Position numbers and translations under genes: made by a program. Below, piece by piece: positions 17,265 to 25,823 of a stretch of DNA of 51,737 nucleotides. How positions within the stretch are numbered: the first letter of the stretch is position 1; each line of letters begins with the position of its first letter. Below the pieces are notes generated by a model. That model was not told where the DNA came from. It did no database searches and saw only the letters and a list, made by a program, of their open reading frames with translations. The DNA comes from an uncultured Pelagibacteraceae bacterium (GTDB lineage: Bacteria; Pseudomonadota; Alphaproteobacteria; Pelagibacterales; Pelagibacteraceae), in NCBI GenBank assembly GCA_902517535.1, contig CABYCK010000006.1, positions 1 through 51,737 of the forward strand, given 5' to 3'.

Positions 17265-18746
17265 ATGAGAAAATTTATAATTTCCATTGATGCAGGCACT
17301 ACATCAAATAGGTCAATTTTATTTGACTTAAAAGGAAGAGCTGTTTACTCGTCACAAAAAGAATTTACTCAATATTTTCCTAAAAGTGGGTGGGTAGAAC
17401 ATGATCCGGATGAAATTTGGAGAACAACTATCAAAACTTTAAGAGATGTAATTGCTAAAGCAAAAAAATTAAAAGGAAAAATTTTAAGTATCGGAATTAC
17501 AAATCAAAGAGAAACAACTGTTCTTTGGGATATTAAAACTGGAAAACCTGTTTATAAAGCAATCGTTTGGCAAGATAGAAGACAAGAAGAATTTTGTAAA
17601 AAATTGAGAAAACAAAATAAAGATACAATGATTTTTAATAAAACTGGTTTATTAATTGATTCATACTTTTCAGGAACGAAAATAAAATGGATATTAGATA
17701 ATATTCCAAGATCTAGACAATTAATGAAAAAAAAACAATTGTTATTTGGAACTATTGATAGTTATTTGATTTGGAAACTAACCAAAGGGAAAATTCACGC
17801 TACTGATGCTACTAACGCTAGCAGGACTATGATTTACAATATTTCGTCAAATAAATGGGATGAGTCAATTTTAAAACTACTTAAAATTAAAAAACATATT
17901 CTTCCAGAAGTAAAAGATTGTGCTGATGATTATGGCCAAACACATTCTTCAATTACTGGAATATCAATCCCTATTAATGGAGTGGTCGGTGATCAACAAT
18001 CTGCAACAATAGGCCAATGTTGTTTTGAACCAGGTTCATTAAAAAGTACGTATGGGACAGGAGCGTTTATTTTATTGAATACAGGAAATAAAAAAATTTA
18101 CTCGAAAAATAGATTACTAACTACAATTGCTTACAGAATTAATGGGAAAACAACTTATGCTATGGAAGGTTCAATTTTCATAGCAGGAGCAGGAGTTCAG
18201 TGGTTGAGAGATAGAATGAAGTTTTTTAAAAATGCTCCAGAGACTGAAAGAATTATTAAAAAACTAAAAGACAATAACGGGATCTATTTAGTACCTGCCT
18301 TCACTGGTCTTGGAGCACCTTATTGGAATGCAAATTCAAGAGGTGTATTAAGTGGAATAACAAGAGATACAAGTCCTGAAGAAATAGTAAGAGCTACTAT
18401 TGAGGCAGTGGCTTATCAGACTTATGATTTATTTGAAGCAATGAAACACGACGGTTTAAGACCAAGAATAGTAAAGGTTGATGGCGGGATGGTAATGAAT
18501 AATTGGTTTTCACAATTTTTATCAGATGTTGTAAATGTAAAAGTTCTGAGACCAAAAGTTCAAGAAACGACCGCTGCAGGCGCTGCTTTTATGGCTGGTC
18601 TAAAAATTGGAGTATATAAATCTTTAAAAGATATTTCTAGGAATTGGCAAATAGACCGAAAATTTTCACCAAAAATGAATTTTAAGAAAAGAAATATTTT
18701 AATTAGAGGCTGGTCTAAAGCCATTAAAAGAACGCTAATTAATTAA
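17265..18746 (+). CDS. glpK: Glycerol kinase
   Basis: GlpK phosphorylates glycerol to glycerol 3-phosphate with ATP and so traps it in the cytoplasm. The 493-residue FGGY-family kinase has the N-terminal phosphate motif ISIDAGTTSNRSILFD, the substrate region TNQRETTVLWD with the conserved Arg-Glu, the FGGY signature regions around GVVGDQQSATIGQCCF and STYGTGAFILLN, and the C-terminal VDGGMVMNNWF and TTAAGAAFMAGL. It precedes the glycerol ABC transporter genes, which fits facilitator-independent uptake. A 99-base leader separates it from the binding-protein gene. Confidence 0.95.
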   Translation: MRKFIISIDAGTTSNRSILFDLKGRAVYSSQKEFTQYFPKSGWVEHDPDEIWRTTIKTLRDVIAKAKKLKGKILSIGITNQRETTVLWDIKTGKPVYKAIVWQDRRQEEFCKKLRKQNKDTMIFNKTGLLIDSYFSGTKIKWILDNIPRSRQLMKKKQLLFGTIDSYLIWKLTKGKIHATDATNASRTMIYNISSNKWDESILKLLKIKKHILPEVKDCADDYGQTHSSITGISIPINGVVGDQQSATIGQCCFEPGSLKSTYGTGAFILLNTGNKKIYSKNRLLTTIAYRINGKTTYAMEGSIFIAGAGVQWLRDRMKFFKNAPETERIIKKLKDNNGIYLVPAFTGLGAPYWNANSRGVLSGITRDTSPEEIVRATIEAVAYQTYDLFEAMKHDGLRPRIVKVDGGMVMNNWFSQFLSDVVNVKVLRPKVQETTAAGAAFMAGLKIGVYKSLKDISRNWQIDRKFSPKMNFKKRNILIRGWSKAIKRTLIN

Positions 18747-18845
18747 ATCAATCAATCACTAGTTGTATTGAGCAAATAAACATCTGTACAATTTTGTAAG
18801 ATTTTGCTTCAATTATAAAAATAATAAACAACAACGGGGGAATTA
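18747..18845 (+). promoter_or_regulatory. Leader of the glycerol binding-protein gene with strong Shine-Dalgarno
   Basis: This 99-base AT-rich gap precedes the binding-protein gene and is long for this genome. A run of five G at 18836-18840 sits 5 bases before the ATG and is an unusually strong ribosome-binding site compared with the weak or absent sites elsewhere in the window. A short inverted repeat (TACAA-TT-TTGTA, 18787-18798) could be an operator but is too short to be convincing. I could not assign -35/-10 boxes. High expression of the binding protein is the likely purpose. Confidence 0.5.
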
Positions 18846-20576
18846 ATGTTTAAAACATTTAAAACAATTCTAGCTATTGCTGTTTCTTTTTCAATCGTAA
18901 CTATTTCTTCTGCATTTGCAGACGGTCATATGGCTGCAATTAAGAAATGGTCTAATGGGGAATTTAGTCTTTCAGTTCTATCTGCAAAAGATAGAGAAAA
19001 AGAGCTACAATGGTTCCACGATGCTGCTAAGCCATTCAAAGGAATGTCTTTAAAAGTAGTATCTGAAGGAATACCTACCCATGTGTATGAGTCAAAAACT
19101 CTTACAAAAGCGTTTGAAGAGATAACTGGCATTAAAGTACAACACCAAATCATCGGAGAAGGTGATGTTGTAATGGCTGTTCAAACACAAATGCAAACGA
19201 ACGTAAGTATTTACGATGCGTATGTAAACGACTCAGACTTAATTGGTACGCACGCGCGTATGCAACAAGCTGTAAATTTAACTGACTGGATGAAAGGCGA
19301 GGGTAAAGCTGTCACTAATCCAATGTTGGATTTAGATGACTTCATAGGACTTCAATTTACTACGGGTCCTGATGGAAATCTTTATCAACTTCCAGACCAA
19401 CAATTTGCTAACCTTTATTGGTTCAGAAAAGATTGGTTTGACAGACCAGAAATCCAAAAAGCATTTAAGAAAAAATATGGTTATGATTTAGGTGTTCCAG
19501 TAAACTGGTCTGCTTATGAAGATATAGCTAAATTCTTTTCAGAAGATGTTAAAGAAATCGATGGCGTAAGAATATACGGCCACATGGACTACGGTAAAAG
19601 AGCTCCCGACTTAGGTTGGAGAATGACTGATGCGTGGCTATCAATGGCTGGTGCAGGAAGTAAAGGACTACCGAATGGAGTTCCAGTAGATGAATGGGGA
19701 ATAAGAATGGAACCAGGTTCTTGTAATCCAGTTGGTGCTAACGTATCAAAAGGTGGAGCTACAAATGGTCCAGCTGCTGTATACGCAATTAGAAAATGGG
19801 ATGAATGGTTAAGACAGTATGCACCTCCAGGTGCTGCAGCTATGGACTTTTACCAGTCTCTACCATCATTATCTTCAGGAAACGTTGCTCAGCAAATTTT
19901 CTGGTACACAGCTTTCACAGCATCTTTAGTAGGAAAAGATCCTAATAATAAAGTTGTTGACGCAAACGGTATGCCATTATGGAGAATGGGACCTTCACCA
20001 AAAGGACCATATTGGGAACAAGGTATGAAGCTTGGTTATCAAGACGTTGGATCATGGACTTTATTTAAGTCTACTGACGTTGAGAGAAGAAAAGCTGCAT
20101 GGTTGTACGCTCAATTTGCTGTTTCAAAAACAGTATCTCTTAAAAAAGCTGATGTTGGTATAACATTTGTGAGAAAAAGTACTATTAATCACAAACACTT
20201 TACTAAGAGAGCGCCTGAACTTGGCGGACTTGTAGAGTTCTATAGATCAAAAAACAGAAATGTTTGGTCACCAACAGGTGTCAACGTTCCAGATTATCCG
20301 AAGCTAGCACAATTATGGTGGCAGCATATAGGAGAAGTTAACTCTGGCACATTTACTCCACAACAAACTATGGATCGTCTTGCAGAGGAGATGGACCTAG
20401 TTATGTCTCGTATGGAAGCTGCTGATAAAAAAAGCAATGCATACGGTGGATGTGGACCAAGACTTAATAAAGACAGAGAAGCGTCTTATTGGTTAAATCA
20501 AAAAGGTTCGCCAAAAGCTAAAGTTAACGAGAAACCTCAAGGTAAAACCGTAGCATTTAAAAACGCTTGGAAGTAA
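18846..20576 (+). CDS. glpV: Glycerol ABC transporter substrate-binding protein (GlpV-like)
   Basis: The 576-residue protein begins with a signal peptide (basic MFKTFKT, hydrophobic core, cleavage likely after SSAFA before DGHM) and is a large periplasmic family 1 solute-binding protein. Its length, Trp-rich body and Cys-containing C-terminal region (AYGGCGPRLNKDREASYW) fit the GlpV glycerol-binding proteins described for the rhizobial glpSTPQV transporter. Two ATPases, two permeases and the DUF2160 protein follow in the expected set, with glpK upstream. It has the strongest ribosome-binding site in the window and an intrinsic terminator right after the stop, as expected for an abundant binding protein. 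Specificity for glycerol is inferred from context. Confidence 0.88.
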   Translation: MFKTFKTILAIAVSFSIVTISSAFADGHMAAIKKWSNGEFSLSVLSAKDREKELQWFHDAAKPFKGMSLKVVSEGIPTHVYESKTLTKAFEEITGIKVQHQIIGEGDVVMAVQTQMQTNVSIYDAYVNDSDLIGTHARMQQAVNLTDWMKGEGKAVTNPMLDLDDFIGLQFTTGPDGNLYQLPDQQFANLYWFRKDWFDRPEIQKAFKKKYGYDLGVPVNWSAYEDIAKFFSEDVKEIDGVRIYGHMDYGKRAPDLGWRMTDAWLSMAGAGSKGLPNGVPVDEWGIRMEPGSCNPVGANVSKGGATNGPAAVYAIRKWDEWLRQYAPPGAAAMDFYQSLPSLSSGNVAQQIFWYTAFTASLVGKDPNNKVVDANGMPLWRMGPSPKGPYWEQGMKLGYQDVGSWTLFKSTDVERRKAAWLYAQFAVSKTVSLKKADVGITFVRKSTINHKHFTKRAPELGGLVEFYRSKNRNVWSPTGVNVPDYPKLAQLWWQHIGEVNSGTFTPQQTMDRLAEEMDLVMSRMEAADKKSNAYGGCGPRLNKDREASYWLNQKGSPKAKVNEKPQGKTVAFKNAWK

Positions 20577-20595
20577 CCTGGGTTTAACTTAATTT

Positions 20596-20622
20596 AAAAG
20601 GGGGCATTTTCTGCCCCCTTTT
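20596..20622 (+). terminator. Intrinsic terminator / attenuator after glpV
   Basis: An 11-bp perfect stem (arms 20596-20606 and 20612-20622, core GGGGGCA/TGCCCCC) with a 5-base loop is followed by a T run. It lies 19 bases after the glpV stop and 27 bases before glpS. It is the most GC-rich element nearby and a textbook rho-independent terminator. In an ABC operon it probably lowers transcription of the transporter genes relative to the binding protein and protects the upstream mRNA. Confidence 0.9.
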
Positions 20623-20649
20623 TTTAAAACTAAATTATAAATTATAAAT

Positions 20650-21714
20650 ATGAGTTTAGAATTAAAAAATGTTGAAAAAAAAGTAGGAATTGACACTCAT
20701 ATACACCTAACCAATCTAAAATTAGAAAAAAATACTATTAATGTTTTACTTGGCTCAACTTTAGCAGGAAAAACAACTTTAATGCAAATTATGGCTGGTT
20801 TAGATAAACCAACAGCTGGTGAAATTTGGTTTAATGGTGAAAACGTAACTGGTAAAGAAGTCCAAAAAAGAAATTGTTCAATGGTTTATCAACAATTCAT
20901 TAATTATCCAAATTTTACAGTTTTTGAAAATATTGCATCACCTTTAAAGATAACTGGCATTAAATCTGATGAAATAAAAGAAAGAGTTGGAAAAGTTGCA
21001 GAACTTTTAAAATTATCAGCAATGCTTAATAAAAAACCAGATGAACTATCTGGTGGCCAACAACAAAGAACAGCTTTAGCAAGAGCGTTAGTTAAGGATT
21101 CAGATCTAATATTATTAGATGAGCCGTTAGCAAACCTTGATTTTAAATTGAGAGAAGAACTTAGAGAAGAGCTACCAAAACTATTTGAGGATAGAGACTG
21201 TATTGTTGTATATGCAACTACTGAACCTCAAGATGCATTAATGATAGGTGGAAATACGGCTACATTATTGGAAGGTAAAGTCATTCAATATGGAAAAACA
21301 CTAGACGTTTATAGTAAACCTGAAAATTTAACCTCAGCTAGAGTATTTAGTGACCCGCCAATGAATATTGCCGATATAAATAAAAATGGAGAAATATTCA
21401 AAATAGATAATAATAACGTAGAATGGAAATCAAATCTTAAAATCAAGGATGGAAGATATAAGATAGGTATAAGACCTCATAATATTACAACATATAAAGA
21501 AGGAAATAACTCAGTTGAAATTAATGGAAAAGTATTAATTTCAGAACTAAGTGGATCTGAAAGTTTAATACATTTTACAAATGGAAAACTTAATTGGGTT
21601 TCATTATCTAATGGCATTCAATCAAAAAATATTGGTGAAGAAACTAAATTATATATGAATATCGATGAATTTTTATACTTTGATCATAACAACAGATTGG
21701 TAAATCATGGCTAA
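20650..21714 (+). CDS. glpS: Glycerol ABC transporter ATPase 1 (GlpS-like)
   Basis: This is one of two different ATPase subunits of the glycerol importer. The 354-residue MalK-type protein has Walker A GSTLAGKT (35-42), Q-loop in MVYQQF, intact signature LSGGQ (133-137), Walker B LILLDE (D157, E158), and a C-terminal regulatory OB-type domain from about residue 230. The switch His after strand 8 is replaced: the usual VTHD reads ATTEPQDA (T191). The intact signature therefore serves the partner's nucleotide site, while its own site is probably slow. It starts after the terminator and overlaps glpT by 8 bases. Confidence 0.92.
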   Translation: MSLELKNVEKKVGIDTHIHLTNLKLEKNTINVLLGSTLAGKTTLMQIMAGLDKPTAGEIWFNGENVTGKEVQKRNCSMVYQQFINYPNFTVFENIASPLKITGIKSDEIKERVGKVAELLKLSAMLNKKPDELSGGQQQRTALARALVKDSDLILLDEPLANLDFKLREELREELPKLFEDRDCIVVYATTEPQDALMIGGNTATLLEGKVIQYGKTLDVYSKPENLTSARVFSDPPMNIADINKNGEIFKIDNNNVEWKSNLKIKDGRYKIGIRPHNITTYKEGNNSVEINGKVLISELSGSESLIHFTNGKLNWVSLSNGIQSKNIGEETKLYMNIDEFLYFDHNNRLVNHG

Positions 21715-22771
21715 AATTACTCTGAAAAATTTAAGTCACAGCTATTTATCTCAACAAACTAAAGATGAAGATTGGGCGTTAAGAAATGTTAATATAGACT
21801 GGAAAGACGGCGGTGCATATGCTTTGTTAGGCCCATCTGGTTGTGGCAAGACTACATTATTAAATATCATTTCAGGATTATTAAGACCTACTAAAGGTGA
21901 AGTATTATTTAATGATAGAGATATGACAGCACTTAATCCAGTCGAAAGAGATATTGCTCAAATATTTCAATTTCCAGTTATTTACGACACCATGACAGTT
22001 TATGATAATTTAGCATTTCCTTTAAAAAACAGAGGTCTTTCAGAAACAGAAATTGATACGAAAGTAAAAGAAATTGGTGAGATGTTAGAGCTTACATCGA
22101 CTTTAAACAATAAAGCTTCAGGTCTAACCGCTGACGGTAAACAAAAAATTTCTTTAGGCAGAGGGTTAGTTAGATCAGATGTCAACGTAATTATGTTTGA
22201 TGAACCTCTTACAGTTATCGATCCACATTTGAAGTGGGTTTTAAGATCTAAATTAAAAGAATTACATCAAAAGATTAATCGCACAATGATTTATGTAACT
22301 CATGATCAAATAGAAGCATTAACTTTTGCTGACGAAGTTGTCGTAATGCATGAAGGGCAGATTGTTCAAACAGGAACTCCAGTAGAATTATTTGAAAAAC
22401 CAAAACATACTTTTGTAGGTCATTTTATTGGCTCCCCAGGAATGAACATTCTACCTTGCGCTTTTGAAAATGGACAAATTAACTTTGGGGGAAAAATATT
22501 ACCCAACAGGGTTAATACAAAGAAAAATAATTTTAAAACAACCCAGATAGGGATTAGACCAGAATTTATAAATTTTTCTAAAGAAGGAATAGAGGTTAAA
22601 ATCAAAAGAGTTAGTGACACTGGTAGGCATAAAGTTGTCGATGCTGAGTGTAGTGGTGGAAAAATTAAAATTTTAGCTAATTCTTCAACAAAAATTCCAA
22701 GCGGAAGTGCCCATATTACTTTTGATCAAAATTATACTTATGCTTATGGAGATAACTGGATAATTGAATAA
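21707..22771 (+). CDS. glpT: Glycerol ABC transporter ATPase 2 (GlpT-like)
   Basis: This is the second ATPase subunit of the glycerol importer (GlpT of the ABC system, not the glycerol-3-phosphate antiporter of the same name). The 354-residue protein has Walker A GPSGCGKT (42-49), Walker B IMFDE (D165, E166) and the switch His in YVTHDQ (H199). The signature is degenerate: at the LSGGQ position it reads LTADG (140-144) within SGLTADGKQKISLGRG. A C-terminal regulatory domain follows from about residue 235. It is the mirror image of GlpS, so the pair is expected to be an obligate heterodimer. It overlaps glpS by 8 bases and glpP by 1 base. Confidence 0.92.
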   Translation: MAKITLKNLSHSYLSQQTKDEDWALRNVNIDWKDGGAYALLGPSGCGKTTLLNIISGLLRPTKGEVLFNDRDMTALNPVERDIAQIFQFPVIYDTMTVYDNLAFPLKNRGLSETEIDTKVKEIGEMLELTSTLNNKASGLTADGKQKISLGRGLVRSDVNVIMFDEPLTVIDPHLKWVLRSKLKELHQKINRTMIYVTHDQIEALTFADEVVVMHEGQIVQTGTPVELFEKPKHTFVGHFIGSPGMNILPCAFENGQINFGGKILPNRVNTKKNNFKTTQIGIRPEFINFSKEGIEVKIKRVSDTGRHKVVDAECSGGKIKILANSSTKIPSGSAHITFDQNYTYAYGDNWIIE

Positions 22772-23637
22772 TGAATAAAACTTTAAATCAAAAAGCTTGG
22801 CTATTTGTAATTCCAGTTTTTGTATTAGTTGCTTTTAATGCAGCAATTCCGTTGATGACTGTTGTTAATTACTCATTTCAAGAAACTTTTGGTAGCAATG
22901 TCTTTGCCTGGGAAGGCACTAGATGGTTTAAGGAAATTTTACATTCTGAAAGATTTCATGCCTCTCTAGGAAGACAAGTTATATTTACTTTTATAATTTT
23001 GTTAATACAATTACCTTTAGGAATAGGTATCGCTCTTAGTATGCCAAAAAAAGGATGGGGTGTTCCAGTTTGTCTAATCTTAATGTCTATGCCTTTATTA
23101 ATCCCATGGAATGTGGTGGGAGCTATGTGGAATATATTTGCACTGCCAGAAATTGGTTTTTTAGGAAATTCTTTGAACTCAATAGGTTTTGATTATAATT
23201 TTACTCAACAAAGCGGTGATGCATGGTTTACAACCATTTTAATGGATGTTTGGCATTGGACTTCATTGGTAGTTTTATTGTCTTACGCAGGTTTAAATTC
23301 AATTCAGCCAGCTTATTATCAGGCAGCAGAAATAGATGGAGCTAGTAGGTGGGACATATTTAGGTATATTGAGCTTCCAAAAATGAAAAAAGTACTAACA
23401 TTAGCTATCCTTTTAAGATTTATGGATAGTTTTATGATTTACACAGAGCCCTTTGTTTTAACTGGTGGTGGACCAGGAAATGCTACTAATTTTTTATCTT
23501 TAGATTTAGTCAAAATGGCTTTAGGTCAATTCGATCTTGGCCCAGCAGCAGCAATGTCTCTTATATATTTCTTAATTGTACTTTTAATTTGTTGGATTTT
23601 TTACACTATAATGATGAAAGACGAGGGTAGAACATGA
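22771..23637 (+). CDS. glpP: Glycerol ABC transporter permease 1 (GlpP-like)
   Basis: The 288-residue inner-membrane permease belongs to the MalF/UgpA class, with six hydrophobic helices. The EAA loop that docks on the ATPases is YYQAAEIDGASRWDIFRYIE followed by LPKMKK. The start ATG overlaps the glpT stop by one base and the 3' end overlaps glpQ by 4 bases, so the subunits are probably translated in equal amounts. Together with GlpQ it should form the transmembrane channel for glycerol. Assignment to glycerol rests on the gene set. Confidence 0.9.
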   Translation: MNKTLNQKAWLFVIPVFVLVAFNAAIPLMTVVNYSFQETFGSNVFAWEGTRWFKEILHSERFHASLGRQVIFTFIILLIQLPLGIGIALSMPKKGWGVPVCLILMSMPLLIPWNVVGAMWNIFALPEIGFLGNSLNSIGFDYNFTQQSGDAWFTTILMDVWHWTSLVVLLSYAGLNSIQPAYYQAAEIDGASRWDIFRYIELPKMKKVLTLAILLRFMDSFMIYTEPFVLTGGGPGNATNFLSLDLVKMALGQFDLGPAAAMSLIYFLIVLLICWIFYTIMMKDEGRT

Positions 23638-24434
23638 AAAAAATAAAATGGCTTATCCCAACAATTTATATAATATTTTTGATGTTACCAATTTATTGGT
23701 TGTTAAATATGTCATTTAAAACAACTACAGAAATTATTAACATATACTCTTTGTGGCCTAAAGATTTTACTTTAGAAAATTATAAAACAATTTTTACAGA
23801 CAGTACTTGGTATATGGGCTACGTAAACTCTATTACTTACACGGTTTTTAATACTATAATATCAGTATCTGCGGCTCTACCCGCTGCATATGCTTTTTCT
23901 AGATATAAATTCTTAGGAGATAAACATTTATTTTTTTGGTTATTAACAAATAGAATGGCTCCACCGGCTGTGTTTGCATTGCCATTTTTTCAATTTTATT
24001 CATCTGTAAATTTATTTGATACTCATATTGCAATAGCATTATCTCATTGCTTATTTAATATTCCATTAGCTGTATGGATATTAGAGGGTTTTATGTCAGC
24101 TGTTCCAAAAGAATTAGATGAAACAGCCTATGTAGACGGCTATTCTTTTGGACGATTTTTCTTTAAAATATTTATTCCAACAATAGCTGCAGGAATAGGA
24201 ATTACTATGTTTTTTTGTTTTATGTTTTCTTGGGTTGAGTTGTTACTTGCAAAAACCCTCACAGCTACTATAGCCAAGCCTATAGCAGCAATAATGACAA
24301 GGACTTCGAGCACATCAGGTTATGAATTGGGTTTGTTAGCAGCAGCAGGAAGCTTAACTATTATTCCTGGAGCAGTTGTAATTTATTTTGTAAGAAATTA
24401 TATTGCTAAAGGATTTGCGATGGGAAGGGTATAG
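23634..24434 (+). CDS. glpQ: Glycerol ABC transporter permease 2 (GlpQ-like)
   Basis: The 266-residue protein is a MalG/UgpE-class permease with six hydrophobic helices. Its EAA loop is ELDETAYVDGYSFGRFFFKI followed by FIPTI. The N-terminus WLIPTIYIIFLMLPIYWLLN is typical for this subunit. It overlaps glpP by 4 bases and abuts the DUF2160 gene with no gap. It is the second membrane half of the glycerol importer. Confidence 0.9.
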   Translation: MKKIKWLIPTIYIIFLMLPIYWLLNMSFKTTTEIINIYSLWPKDFTLENYKTIFTDSTWYMGYVNSITYTVFNTIISVSAALPAAYAFSRYKFLGDKHLFFWLLTNRMAPPAVFALPFFQFYSSVNLFDTHIAIALSHCLFNIPLAVWILEGFMSAVPKELDETAYVDGYSFGRFFFKIFIPTIAAGIGITMFFCFMFSWVELLLAKTLTATIAKPIAAIMTRTSSTSGYELGLLAAAGSLTIIPGAVVIYFVRNYIAKGFAMGRV

Positions 24435-24788
24435 ATGTTTACAAAATTACATGCTGCAACTTGGGGCGAAGTTGGTAAGGCTAAAGAAAAGGGATTATTC
24501 GATTTTGATTTATTCTCCTGGATGGCCTGGACCTGGCAAACTGCAACTTTTTTTATTTTTATAGCTTTATGTATAATCGTAATGCTTATTTGGGAAAAAA
24601 AAGCACCAGGTGGATCTCCAAGAAAAGGTATTTTAGGTTTAGATACAACTAGGGGTGATAGATTGTTTGTTTCTTTGTTGGGCAGTGCATTTATACATTT
24701 GGCTTGGCTGGGATTAGTTGGCAGTCTCTTGTGGATAGCATCTATTATTTGTGTTGCTTATTTTATTGTTGTATTTAAATACGTATAA
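24435..24788 (+). CDS. DUF2160 membrane protein of the glycerol transporter
   Basis: The 117-residue protein has three to four hydrophobic segments and the family signature FSWMAWTWQTATFFIFIALC. DUF2160 proteins are regularly encoded directly after GlpPQ-type permeases, as here where the start codon follows the glpQ stop immediately. The predicted topology and exclusive context suggest an accessory or stabilising subunit of the glycerol transporter, but no biochemical role is established to my knowledge. GAPDH begins 5 bases downstream. Confidence 0.85.
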   Translation: MFTKLHAATWGEVGKAKEKGLFDFDLFSWMAWTWQTATFFIFIALCIIVMLIWEKKAPGGSPRKGILGLDTTRGDRLFVSLLGSAFIHLAWLGLVGSLLWIASIICVAYFIVVFKYV

Positions 24789-24793
24789 CACAT

Positions 24794-25798
24794 ATGGTCA
24801 AAGTAGGAATTAATGGATTTGGTAGAATAGGGCGTCTTATCTTAAGAGCTTTATTAGAAAATTATGAAGGAAAAATTCAAGTAGTAGGCATTAATGATTT
24901 AGGTTCAATAGAGGCCAATGCTCATTTAATAAAGTTTGACAGCACTCATGGCACTTTAAATCTTGATATCAAAACAACTGGCGAAGGTTTTCAAATAGGT
25001 GATCAAAATATTAAAGTTTTTGCTGAAAGAGACCCAGAAAAATTACCTTGGGGAAAAATTGGAGCAGATGTTGTTTTAGAATGCACTGGTTTCTTTTTAG
25101 ATAAAAATTCAGCTGGAAAACATATTAAAGCTGGAGCTAAAAAAGTAATAATTTCTGCTCCCGCGAAAGAAGTAGATTTTACTGTAGTTCAAGGAGTTAA
25201 TAGTAAAGATTTAAAAAAAGAGCATAATATAATTTCAAATGGATCTTGCACTACTAACTGTTTAGCACCTGTCGCAATGGTCTTAGAAAACACTTTTGGT
25301 ATTGAGTATGGATATATGACTACTATTCATAGTTATACAGGAGATCAAAAACTTTTAGATACTCTTCACAAAGATTTAAGAAGAGCAAGAGCGTCAGGAG
25401 ATGCAATGATACCAACCTCCACAGGAGCAGCAAAAGCAATGAGTTTAGTTTTACCAAGTTTAAAAGGAAAACTTGATGGAACAGCTATAAGGGTGCCTAC
25501 ACCCAATGTTTCTTTGATTGACCTTACTTTTGTACCCAAAAAGGAGGTAACTTCTGAAAGCATTAATGAAGCTATGAGTAAAGCTGCTAAAGGACCTTTA
25601 AAAGGAATATTGTCAACTAACTCAGCTCCTTTAGTTTCTAAAGATTTTAATCACAACCCTCACAGTTCTATTTTTGACCTAACACAAACTCAAGTTATAA
25701 AAGGAAAGTTTAGTCGAGTATTATCATGGTATGACAATGAGTGGGGCTTTTCAAACAGGATGTGTGACACTGCAATTCAAATTGCATCTTTGATTTAA
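24794..25798 (+). CDS. gap: Glyceraldehyde-3-phosphate dehydrogenase
   Basis: GAPDH oxidises and phosphorylates glyceraldehyde 3-phosphate to 1,3-bisphosphoglycerate. The 334-residue protein has the Rossmann motif INGFGRIGRL, the acidic NAD-adenosine residue in INDLGS, the catalytic Cys in SNGSCTTNCLAP, the catalytic His in TTIHSYTGDQ, and the C-terminal SWYDNEWGFSNRM. The active-site motif has Gly where Ala is usual (SNASCTTN), a mild variation. The Asp suggests NAD preference. It lies 5 bases after the DUF2160 gene, at the end of the glycerol run, so glycerol carbon would flow straight into it through TpiA. Confidence 0.96.
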   Translation: MVKVGINGFGRIGRLILRALLENYEGKIQVVGINDLGSIEANAHLIKFDSTHGTLNLDIKTTGEGFQIGDQNIKVFAERDPEKLPWGKIGADVVLECTGFFLDKNSAGKHIKAGAKKVIISAPAKEVDFTVVQGVNSKDLKKEHNIISNGSCTTNCLAPVAMVLENTFGIEYGYMTTIHSYTGDQKLLDTLHKDLRRARASGDAMIPTSTGAAKAMSLVLPSLKGKLDGTAIRVPTPNVSLIDLTFVPKKEVTSESINEAMSKAAKGPLKGILSTNSAPLVSKDFNHNPHSSIFDLTQTQVIKGKFSRVLSWYDNEWGFSNRMCDTAIQIASLI

Positions 25799-25823
25799 TA
25801 TAAATAATAATTATTATAACAGC

